This document shows, one piece after another, positions 14,001-26,200 of a stretch of 64,000 nt of DNA. The notes beneath the pieces were generated by a model, which was not told where the DNA came from, made no database searches, and saw only the letters and a list, made by a program, of their open reading frames with translations. The stretch's first letter is position 1. Every line of letters begins with the position of its first letter. The position numbers were made by a program, and so were the translations under genes. Origin of the DNA: Lepisosteus oculatus (Eukaryota > Chordata > Actinopteri > Semionotiformes > Lepisosteidae); NCBI RefSeq assembly GCF_040954835.1, contig NC_090712.1:2861284-2925283 (forward strand). Direction: 5' to 3'.

Positions 14001-17000
14001 CAAAGACTAAAAGGGTTTTATTTCCATTTCACTGTCTGTATATGAAAAATATTTCTAGGCCAAAAATGAATCTCCTTGCTCTTCTCCAAACAGATACCAC
14101 ATTGTTGTGATGTGGCTGGCAACCAACTTAGTAAGCAATCATCCAAATGAGGTCCAGTATGTTGACATTACCTGATCTCCTGATCTAAACAAAATATAAA
14201 ATACAAAATACACACAAACTGTCTTTCAGAAATTCAGAACGGAGTACAACGTTTCTCAATGGAGAAAAGAGCATTGAAAAGGGTGAGCACTGAGCTGAAA
14301 ATTGAAATGAAGTAGAAATATTAAAATGTGGGCATCCTTACAGAGTAGATCTTTGGTATACTTGTGTTAACATGTGTGGGTTTAGTCCCTGACAATCATG
14401 GTGAGTGTGTTGGCTAATTCCCCCATTGAAGACACTTCAATCCCCTAGTAGGAATGACTGTTGATGATCATTTATTTATTATAAGGAGAAGAGCAGTGTC
14501 AATTTCTCAAAGCTGTTATTAAACCGTGGTCGCAAAAGTAAATTCATTGATTGACTGAATTAAGCACAAAATCGTGAACAGTACAGCAGAGATTTCATCA
14601 GAGAAAGTTTCCATTGCAATCTGCACGCAGAGTTAACAGGTCAGTAGTACAGTATTTGTCAGCAAAACCGTCTTGAGGTTGAGAGCAATATTTCTACTGG
14701 ATTAATAGAGCTGTATTCACAAGCCAGTTTGTTTACAATGTAACAGGGCCACTTCACCTCACCGGAAGTTTTGTTGCCTCATTCTGAATCGCAGAACATG
14801 GTGCTGCGCAGACCTAGACATGTAATCTATTTTGTGGTATAAATTGGAGGTTTAACAAGTTGCTGTATACATTTTACTTTTATGGTAGTCTGAAATACAC
14901 TCATCAATTCTGATACTTTCTAACGGCAAAATATAAAAATAGCATTGCAGTTCCCCTTAAAAGACATTTTCTTTAATTTTGCTTTTTCTGTCTGTAAGTT
15001 AAACACAGTTCCAAGACAAGAACCATTACAAACCACATAACAGAAGTAATCTCCATATGCTCTTTTCCTTAATGCAATTTAAGGATTTTTTTATAGTCCT
15101 GCCTGCAGAAATAAAAAATAAAACTGAAAATTAAAGAAGGCTGTGCACTGTACCTGTGACTGTAGCGAACTGCAATGATGAGGCCAAGCTGGAAAAATAA
15201 AAAAAACATTACAGATTTTTTCAGAATTATTACCGTGAACACCAGATTGAATCAGCATTAGAACGACACTCAGTAAAGAATTTGGCCTGTACTGCATTTA
15301 AAAACACAGACACACGCACAAGTCACAAAATCAGAACCCAGAATTTAAGGGCAACTTCTCATTGGATTGATATAAGGAACCTCTGGCAAACAGGAACCCG
15401 ACACAGGCTGGTGTCATTATACAGCCACGCAGAGGTGCTGGAATAATAAACGAATTATATTTTATGAAGTGCAGCACCAGTTATAGATACCTGACGCAAG
15501 TGCTCAAAATCTTCAAAGGTGCTGACAAAGCCAGTGCTTTCTTCAGAATTTTTTCAGAATGAACAGTGAAAAACAAACTAGAAGGCACAAGTAGAAACTT
15601 CACGGCAGTATATTTATAACCATAAAGAGAAGGCACATCTTTATCCAGGGTGTTGTGAGAGTGTGGAATAAACTACCCAGTAACTATTGGCCATTGAAGC
15701 CGATACCCTGCTTTCTTTCAAGAAACAACTGGAGAGCTTTGAATCAATGAATTACTTAAATGGGCTTACTGGGCTGATGGAGTCCTTTCTTCTGTTTTAA
15801 TGTTTTAGTGGATCTTTGGTGTTTTTATCAATTCTTGCATTTCTTCTGAAACTCAGCCTTGCGATACTAACTAGTTCCTTCCCCTATTCCATTCTTGTTA
15901 AATGGATTATTTGATTTATGATCGAAAACCACAGCCTTTGCCCAAGTGTACACTCCGTTCTTTGATTCCTCTGATAGAAAACAACTTGTTACCCAGGAAT
16001 TTTACACTTCAGTGCCAACCAGCAGGGGCTGGGGAACCAGACAGGAAGCTGAACTATTTTGGTTTACTTAGATCCTCAATGAGGTCTTTTCCTTTAACCT
16101 GAAAGCCTACAATATTTTCAAGATGCAAACTCTTAACTTAAATACCAGTATGATGGTATCAAATGATGACGTGACACTGCAATTAGTTCAAAAAAGGATA
16201 ACAAAACTGAAAAGGTTCATATGAAAACCTGGAAAAATATTTGGGAAAAAAACTTGGTCAAGTCTACCTGTCTATTTGTTCAAATTCAGCAATGAATTCA
16301 GACTGAAGAGGAAGGAGGTTGGAGAATCTTGGATGTACACTGCTCTCTAGTGGACAAAACACCAAACAGCTCCTGACATCTGTGTGCAGTTAGAGAATCT
16401 ACCTAACTTTGAGTACCAACTATCACTAGCGCTGTTGCTTCGGTAGGTTTTTATATGAGCTCTCTACAAGCTCTTCAGCAATCAGCTGTGCATTAAGTCC
16501 CACAGAAACTGTGGAATTTTAAGAGGCTTTCTTCTCACAACTAGTTATTTTATTTTTGTGCAGCTAACCTCGAATACAAACAGACCCCCCAGAGACAACC
16601 ACAAGCCAACACTTAAAACTTGAGAAAGTTTACAAAACTGAAGGAATACCAGGCCTCCCATCTTGTCTGCTTGGCTGTGATTAGCTTGATTCAAGATTCT
16701 CTTTTAGTTTTTTTCTTCAAAGATCCCAGAGGTACACAGCAGATACAACAATGTGGCTGGTTAGTTGTTTCTTTTCCATAAAATAAGAGGTGTTAGTGGG
16801 GCCAGCAGGGGGCGCTCACCCTGCAGTCCATGTGGGTCCTAATGCCCCAATATAGTGATGGGGACACTATACTGTAAACAGGCGCTGTCCTTCAGATGAG
16901 ACGTAAAACCAAGGTCCTGACTCTCTGTGGTCATTAAAAATCCCAGGGCATTTCTCGAAAAGAGTAGGGGTGTAACCCCAAATTTCCCATTGGCCCTTAC

Positions 17001-17201
17001 CATGGCCTCCTCTATGAATTGGCTTCATTACTCTGCTCTCCTCCCCACTGAGAGCTGATGTGTGGGGAGCGTTCTGGTGCACTATGGCTGCCGTCGCATC
17101 ATCCAGGTGGGGCTGCACATTGGTGGTGGTGGAGGGGAGTCCCATTACCTGTAAAGTGCTTTGAGTGGAGTGTCCAGAAAAGAGCTATATAAGTGTAAGC
17201 A

Positions 17202-17251
<50 letters not shown>

Positions 17252-20200
17252 GTGCAGCCTCCAAATTTCACCCCTCAATAAACCTATAAATGTACAGCTC
17301 TGTCTACGGGCCTTTAAAGCATTGTTAAAAAGAGCACCTGCGAGCTGCTGCCCTGCAGAGAAGTGAGATCGCCCAGGTCTCACCTTCATGGCGGCCATGG
17401 CCTGGACAGTCAGTGCCAGCCTTGTGGGAGTCAGCGCAGCCAGCATCGCGCTGAACCTGGCGCCCTTGCTGTTGATGGGAGAGTGATAAACCCCAGCAGC
17501 CGAAACTGAGCCAAACCTGCGTGAGGCATGAGAAAAAGGCGTTAGAGAAATAGTGAGGGAAATGGGAACATCCTTATGACGCGGTATTCCCTTGCTCAGC
17601 TGCATGAGGAAGACAACAGGGAGAGAGGGCAATGGTTTATTATTTATTAGTTCAGGGTCAGTGTGAACGATACACCCAGCAGCCACATCACCCTGCAATT
17701 CACAGCTGGCAGCCCACTGGAGCTCAGCAGGTGTGAGGCTGGCCAGTACCTGGATGGGAGACCTCCTGGGGAAAACAAAAGGTTGCTGCTGGAAGAGGTG
17801 TTAGTGGGGCCAGTAGGGGGCGCTCACCCTGAGGTCTGTGTGGTCCTAATGCCTGTCCTAATGCCTCAGTATAGTGGCAGGGACACAATACTGTAAAAAA
17901 AAAAGGCTCCATCCTTCGGATGAGATGTAAAACCGAGGTCCTGACTCTCGGTGGTCATTATGAATCCCAGGGTGTCACCCCGGTGTCCTGGCCAAATTCC
18001 CCATTCCCCATCATGGCCTCCTAATAATCCCCCATCTGTGAACTGGCTTCCTGACTTCATCACTCCCTCCCCGCTGAGAGCTGGTGTGTGGGGAGTGTAC
18101 TGGTGCACCAGGGCTGCCATCACATCATCCAGGTGGGGCTGCATCCTGGTGGTGGAGGGCATTACCTGTAAAATGCTTTGAGTGGAGTGTCCAGAAATTG
18201 TAGGAATTATTAAGGAATTAAGAACACACAATGTCCTCAACTACTTCTTTTTTCTAGTTCTTTCTTTAGAGCAAAATTAGTTTCACTCTTTCAAAAAAAA
18301 TGCTTTAGATTTTTTAGGGTTTATGGGTTAGCCTTCTTTATGACAAACAATAACAACAAACATAAAACAGTGGCAAGCCATTAACCCTTAATAAGGGACA
18401 CAGCAGGGGATATCCATGTAATGGATTGGATTAGAGGTTAACAGTGCTTCTGCACAATCTCACATGGGTGTAATTAGTCTTTGATAAAGGGTGTGCAGGG
18501 GAAGAGTGTTTGTGAGTGCTGGTCTTTGCCGTCTTCTGAAAAGGCAAACAATACATCCTCTGGACATTACTTCTTTGTGGCCACTGTGAGCTTTTGTGTG
18601 TGAAGTCCCTTGTGACTGCACTATGTTACATTTTACCATTTCCCCTGTGATTTACCATTTTTACCTGATTTTTAAAATCACAGTGCTTTGAGACAGTTCC
18701 ATGCCCTCTATTTTCCACAAATTTTCGGCTTCCTCCTTCCCTACTTTTCACAGATCTCTGAGGTAATAGTTGTCTTTAATAATATACTATTCGGCAAAAA
18801 CAACATAAAACGGACCATTGCTCGGCTAACATTCACGCGTTGTGTGGGTAAGTACAGGTGGCTCCATCCTGGGGCCGAATGACATACTCACTTGCTCAGG
18901 AGGTTCTCCCTTGGGATTCGAACACTGTCGAACACCAGAATTCCATTATCAACTCCGTGGAGACCTCGGGGGAGCAAATGGGAAGAAACTCACTTTACGG
19001 AGAAATTATTTTGAAAACATAATAAATCAAACAAACCCCAATAATAAAGCCAATTAAAGAGTGAAGAGGACTGGGGTGCGAGATAAGACATTATTTCACC
19101 TCTTAAGGTTATACACCACATAATCACACACATGACAGCGCCTGCCAAACAAACTGAAACCACACCAGTTTGATTCTTCTAACCAAGACTTTAACTAATT
19201 TATAACCAAGCCAATCATTTTATTCCCCTAAACTAGGATATAGCATGTTGTGTGTGGTGAGCCATTCTAAATAGTCTGACTACCATTTAAACCAATGATA
19301 ATTTCCAGGAACCCAGATCAGTAAACATTCTTTAAATTATTATTATATTTTGTTTATAGAAGCCTAAACTTTACATGATTATTATTTGCTCTGTTGTAAT
19401 AGCCCTTTGCATTGTTTCTTTTGTACTGTTTTTGTTTTCTTAAAGTGCTTTAGAATATAACCTTGTTAGTCCAATAAATTTACTTCTGAATTGGACTTTT
19501 CAAACAGACACCCAAACCCTAACCTCAGTGACCCTACACCTATCGTCAACACATGCACGATCACAATAAAAGTGCTGCCCATAGTGCCGTCCTCCACGCT
19601 CATAAAGAGTGAGCAGACAGGTGGGATCTCATTCTTGGAAAAATCTCAACCACCTGAGTAATACACAAATGGACCTCCTGTCCTGAAAAATCACAAGACA
19701 CAAACCTCAGTTAGCACTGCTGGGGTATCCTTGTCCCAGCAAACCTATTTGCGGATACTCTCTCACACAAATTCTTGGGAGAAAAGCCTCGGAACTTACC
19801 TTCTTTGTGTTGCATATCGATGGCAGTGACTCCTGGGTACATATTCCCATTCTGATCTCTGATAGGTACGATGAAACAGTGTGGGCCTGACAAACAGGAA
19901 CAAGCAGAAAAAGGCAAAGAATGTTAATCACCCATGCACCCAGTCACTATACTAGTTAGCTCTTAATGCAGCACCAAAAACAGATTTCTGCAACTTTCCT
20001 GTTAAATCTTAAAACACCCAACAATTTTGATTCTTAACCACTGCCAAATTAAACTTAATTCATATATTTCGCCAATACAGCTGGTTTTATCGAGCCCTTC
20101 CAGTGACAATGCTGACAGGTAAGGGCAACACACGAAAGTTACCCTGGCAGTTGTTTTCTACATAATCTTACTCAAAGCTCATGAAATCAAAGTGAATTAC

Positions 20201-23200
20201 TATTCAAACTATTCTTCATAAATGTACCTCTTCCATGAAAGCCAGGAATTAATTTTGGTCTTGATTGGGTCAATCAATGGGGAGACCTCTGGATAACTTG
20301 GAAATATTCCCACGAACAGGATTTGTGTCCAGACGAATTGGGTTTAAAGATTTACCTTGAGATTCTCCATTCATTATGAGCTGAGCAAACACTGCGGCGA
20401 AATTCCCTTTCATCGCGTTCCCTATGTACATTTTCTTGGCGTCTTCACACGGTGTGCTGATGATGAATTCCTGGAGGTGAATGCACAGAACAATTCCTTT
20501 TACAACGGCCATTTGTTGTTTGATGCAAACTGCAACTGTGCCCTGGTGATTTCCATTTATGTCAAACTCAAATACATAAAAGCACCGTCAGTATACAAAT
20601 GTGCTCTGAAACAGCAACTCACAGACACAAAGGGGCTCAGTTTCAAGTCATCAGATTAGGGATAGAATTTGGCAGAAAGGTGGATGAACTCCTGACGAGA
20701 ATGCAGCAGAACACAGCACTTTGAACCGATTCCTTTTATAATCACCTGATTTGTGCTCAGGTAAGGAATTAGGTGTGATCAGGTGGGAATCAGTGGTTCC
20801 TTTTATAATCAATCAGTTTATTATCATAGTTCAGGTGGGGAGCTGCGTCAGCATGCGTAGGCTGCAAAGGAACAAGTAATACTGTAGGTTTATTCCATGC
20901 TGAAAAAAAGGGAGAAAGAAAACACAACGTTTCGGCTTCACGGCTGAAACGTTGTGTTTTTTCTCCCTATTTTTCCAGCATGGAATAAACCTATTACTTG
21001 TTCCTTTGCAGTTTATTATCATTATCGTCAGAGAGAGGTGGGACACTGACACCTCTTGAAAAGCTACAACGTCTTGTTTCTTTATTTTTGCCAGACCTCT
21101 TATTTACTGAGCAAATTAATCGTTTGTGTTGAGGATACAGGATGTCACAGGACAGTTCAGCAAAGGTTTGAAATGAGTTTTAATTGGGGTTGAAAAAGTT
21201 TTATAGTCTGGGTACAGCTCTAGTCACCTTTTGTTATTACCATGAATGGGGGTTTGCATATGCATTAAAACTATGCAAAATACTTCCACGCTTGGCACAA
21301 TGGCTTTTTCTGATGATGTTACTTCACTGCTTTTATTTATTTCTGAAATGTCACATACAGCAGGTGTCTGTCATTTAAAGATAGATAGATACTTTATTGA
21401 TCCCGTGAGGGAAATTGCAGTGCAACAGCAGCTTAACACAGACAACACAGTCACAGTGTAACGAATGATACAATAATAATAATACAATATGTACAATACA
21501 ATCAGTACAGTGAGGGGTGCACTAAAAGAGTTACTCACAGTCCAGGACACACAAAGAACAAACCAGAACAGGACAGTACGCAGAAAAATCGTATTTAACA
21601 TATGAATATATAGATGTAAATATAGATATAAATGTATTGCACGGGTCCCTGGCATATAATGCACAAAAAAACAGTTGTAAACGGGAAAAGAAAAAGAACA
21701 GATGTAGCAGTGTGTAGATGTGTTCAGTCCAGAAAATGCACCCAGGCCAGGCCAGGTCAGGAATGCACGCAGGCCAGGCCAGGCCAGGCCAGGCCAGGAA
21801 TGCACGCAGGCCAGGCCAGGCCAGGCCAGGTCAGGAATGCACGCAGGCCAGGCCAGGCCAGGCCAGGCCAGGCCAGGCCAGGCCAGGAATGAACGCAGGC
21901 CAGGCCACGAATGCACGCAGGCCAGGCCAGGCCAGGAATGAACGCAGGCCAGGCCAGGAATGCACGCAGGCCAGGCCAGGCCAGGCCAGGAATGAACGCA
22001 GGCCAGGCCAGGCCAGGAATGAACGCAGGCCAGGCCAGATTCAGGTCAGGTCTTAAGGCTGTAATTACTATCTTTTAAGGTAAATAATACATGTAAATTA
22101 TATTGTTTACACTAATCCGCAACCCTTAATTATTACTAATTTATTTGATAACAATTATACCTACTTATATGTGTTGGCAGGAAAGGCTTTCTGCCGTGCA
22201 CTCATGGAGGGCAGCCTGGTTCCCTCCCCTCCTGCCCCAGCTAGGAAGAACGAGAGACGTGCGACAGACGTGCCGGGCTGGGGAAAGTGGGGGGTGGCCT
22301 CACCTGGGAGCCTGACTCGTATCTGGCCTCAGTGAGAATCCCTCGCACGTTGCTGCCGTGGCCCCTCTCCGTCATGGCAAACATGCCGGTGAACTGCAGC
22401 TCCTGGAGTTTGTCGGGGTGAAACAAGAGACAGGGTGAAACAGCAAGGCCTCCATGTCCTGGCTTAAGACCATGTGACCCTAATACCGTGGCAACAGCCC
22501 CCTGTCCCATTACCTCACCGCCCCATCACCAGCTATGACAGAGCCACCCACTGTAGCAGCAGCCCACTGGCGCTACAGATTTAAACATACACACAAGAAC
22601 AGCGTTTTTACTTCTGCAGAGGTCCATCTGGCTACATTTCAGCCAGCACGCCTGAATGAGGGGAGTTAGGCAGCTAGGGAGCTATGCAATTGGTTCAGGG
22701 TAGATACCAATTACAAACACCATTTGGCCTTCCAAGAGCTGAAAGCACATTTACAGATACGCCCCAGATAGGAAAGTGGAATCAATCAGCCCGTGAGGAG
22801 CTCAGCAGTTTCCAGGACTCCAGCACGCTGCAATCACTGGAAGCTGACATTTTGAAAAGGGTGCCAACTGAGTTTTATGCAGAAATAAATTGAAACATAC
22901 AGACAAAAACAATTAAGTGATACTTAATTAAGAGATACTTAGATTAAGTGATACTCATAGTTTTTGATGTAAATATGGTGTTCTTCAGCAGATGAAAAAG
23001 TAAGAAAATAAATAATAATAAGCTTTATTTTATATAGCGCCTATAAAGGTGGCTTCTCAAAGTTTTTTACAGAAGGACAACAACAATAAAAATACACAAG
23101 ATATGCACGAAAAAGTATTTGTTTCCTTACAGCTTTTTTAAAAACCGGACATGTCCTAATCATACAAGAAACTTCTTTGTTATGTTATTTTTATTTTCAG

Positions 23201-26200
23201 TGATGTATCTGCTTCATTTCCTGTCCTTGTTCTTCTCACATGAATAGAAAAACACAGCCCTCCTCCATTCCTGTCTCAGGCTGCTGAGATGTCACTGAAA
23301 CACAGAGGCTGCTAAAGCCATGCGGCTGCCACCTACCCTTACAGGAAGATACCATTTTGTCTTCTGTTCAGGACTTCCGAGATTAGTGACGGCACCTCCG
23401 AACAGTCCGCATACAACCCCCATCTGCAATCAGACAGCGACAGCTTACACACAACACACAAGACCAGGGATTGACAGACTCAGGTCCCACGTGCCAAAGC
23501 CACTTCTAGCAAGCTTGTGATTTTCTCGGGAGTGGCCAGAACCATCAGAAATGTAATTAGAATGCTTGCGATCCAGTAAAAACAACAAAAGGCACAACCG
23601 CAAACACTGTATTGCTGGCGTGTGGTTACTGGCGAGGCAAACTGAATGGAAGAATGTCAATGAGCAGGGGTTTCTGTCCAGTGCTCACTGCTGCATCATT
23701 CGCAGTAAGTAATTTATTGCCTGCTGGGATCTGATGGTCGGGCTTTGCCCAGTGCTCAGCCACCTGCTCTCTTCAACAAATGGAAATCCTATTATTCCAC
23801 AAGCGCACCACAGGAGACTTTAACAATATGGTATTATTAACAGTATTTTGGGTTTCTTCTGTTAGTCCTGATTGTCATGTTTCCAGTAACGGCAACACAC
23901 AGAACGTGAAACAGCCTCACACGGCTGCTAACAGCTTGCTGTTTTCAATTCTGATTATACAGCTCTTGCTAATACTAATATCAAATGTTGATGAACAGAC
24001 GCAGGTGGGAGTGACACTGTGTCACACAAACTCATAAGGGGGATGGGCTCTGTGTCTGGCACACCCACAATGGACAGTGACTCTACATTAGACACACCCA
24101 CAGTGGGCAGTGACTCTGTGTTAGACATGCCCAGAATTGGGAATGGCTCCATATCAGACACGCCCACAACAGGGGGTGGCATTGTATCGTGTTCACCCAT
24201 AGTGTGGAGAGACACTACCCATAAGGAATAAAGATAAGACTTGATTGATCCCGTAGGGAAATTGATGAAATAGTGTCTCTTTCTCAAGCACACCCACTAT
24301 GAATGTCTTTTAAACACCATTTGGCCTTCCAAGAGCTGAAAGCACATTCACAGATACGCCCCAGACAGGAAAGTGGAATCAATCAGCCCTTGAGCAAGTC
24401 AGTAGTTTCCAGGACTCCAGCACGCTGCAATCACTGGAGGCTGACATTTTGAAAAGGGTGCTAACTGAGAAACAAACTTAAACGTACACGATGAAAAGAA
24501 ATGAATAAGGCTGATGTTTCAACTTGTGATGCAGCACAATGGGCTGTGTAATTCCACAATAATCACAATTCTCTAAGAATTATTTTAAAATCTTAAAATT
24601 CAGCACTTTATTTAAAAAATAAATAAAGCACTCTTTCATGCCCTGGAGCATGTAAAAGCCTATATATTTAACATGTTACCAGATACTTTTGTGACCTGCT
24701 TGACAATATCATTCACCTTATTGTTATCAGTTTTTATCAGCTCTTAGAGCATTGAACTCCAATTCTATGTGTGGTAGAAGTCAAATGTAAACTAAACAAT
24801 AAAGATATAAATTCAGCCTAAGGCAGGATTTAAACAACATTAAGAGGGCTTGGTGTTGACAGGGATTAACCACTATCACTTCAAATACGTTCCTAATTTT
24901 GTTACTTCTGAATGCCTTATTTAAAATATTGGATGTTGGTGGGTATGATTTAAACCAAATCTAGTGAAAACAAATAACTGGACTCCTCCCATTAATAACA
25001 ACTCTTTTTCAGCTGTACTGACTCAATTCCAGTCCAGGATTGCTGATCAAGTTCACTATAAATTGTAGAAGCTACAGCGTAGTGGATGAAAACCAATATC
25101 CGTTTCTACAGTATATGAGTTCGCCATGATAAAATGTGATAAAAATGCACGGTTAAACACTGTGACTATTAATAACACTGTGCCATTATATTTTTTCAAA
25201 TGTATGAACTACTGCAGCTCAAATAGCAGCAATCTTCTTTTAAAAGCAGACACATTTTAAAAATGAAATTCAGGTACAGCAACACTGAGACAATTGTTAA
25301 AGGGGACAAGTGTTGGTTACTTGCAAATTACCCTGCAAATTCTACAGCATTTTTTTTTTCACAAAGGGAGAAGACAGCTTTTAAAATTGTAACGTCTCTT
25401 GGCTTTGCAGCACAAAGCATATTTTTTTTCATTTTTCAGTTAGTCAGCTGTGGGACTGACTCTTGATCTGTAATCCGTGAGTCCCTGGTGAAAGGTCTTT
25501 GTACTAAAAGGCTGTACCTTCACTCCAGTGCCCATATCAGCTGCACATAACACTTCTGCAATGGCAAGGCTTTTCTGTATGAAGTCCCTCTTATTCTCCA
25601 TCTGCAGAGGAATTAGAGATAAAGTGATCTATCGGACTGAAGGTTAGAGCTACTCAGAGACTGGTGATGAAGGACAGTCAAAGAGGTGTCCAAACTCTAA
25701 TGAAGTTCAAAAGTGTTCAGACAGGAAAAAAGCTGTAATCAACAGCAAAATCTTCATGGAGAAAAGAGCTATGAAGAGAAATTTACTTTATTTCAGTTCA
25801 GTTTATTGCTTAAGCATTTTATTGCACTTGTACAGATGACAATAAACTGAACTGAACTCTATTTACACTCTGTTGTAGCCCTCTGTACTCTCCTGATAGT
25901 CTCTCTTACACATGTGTAGCAGAACATGTGTCTGATGGCTGCCCCTACCTCTCTTTTGTCCTTTCTCAGTTGTACACCTCATATCTTGAAAAGGAAAGCT
26001 GCATCTAGGGCCATAGGACAGGTGTACAACCCCCATTGTAAGAGCCTAGGACAGGCCAGCTTAATAAGGCCTGCCACATCTTAACAAAGGAGACTACCAG
26101 GCGCTTGTTGAAGGCATTTAAAAACCTGAAAGGTACTCAAAGAGTCAAGCTGGTCTCCATCAGGACTCACTGTTAAACAAGAGCCCAAGAAAACAAGCGA

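Larger units (their letters stand above)
2019..15153 (-). other. ACOXL intron 10 (13.1 kb)
   Basis: No coding exon recognised. It holds a CR1-like LINE remnant (about 2,930-3,310), a full-length 5S-headed SINE (8,270-8,815), a snapback element (9,150-9,394), and otherwise AT-rich unique-looking DNA. A short (CAGCCCC)n run is at about 13,390-13,415 and a (GT)n run at about 13,511-13,535. Open frames up to 128 codons occur (for example 10,420-10,806 on the plus strand), but none resembles a protein I know. Confidence 0.6.

Noticed and set aside
17099..17698. 199-codon minus-strand open frame with a poly-isoleucine run
   Set aside because: It reads through the (ATT)n tail of a SINE and only accidentally includes ACOXL exon 9; the real exon is 17,384-17,516.
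21371..22056. Several 70-180-codon frames of W-P-G-L-A or R-P-G-Q-A repeats
   Set aside because: Low-complexity translations of the GGCCA minisatellite, open in all frames; no start or splice context and no protein match.
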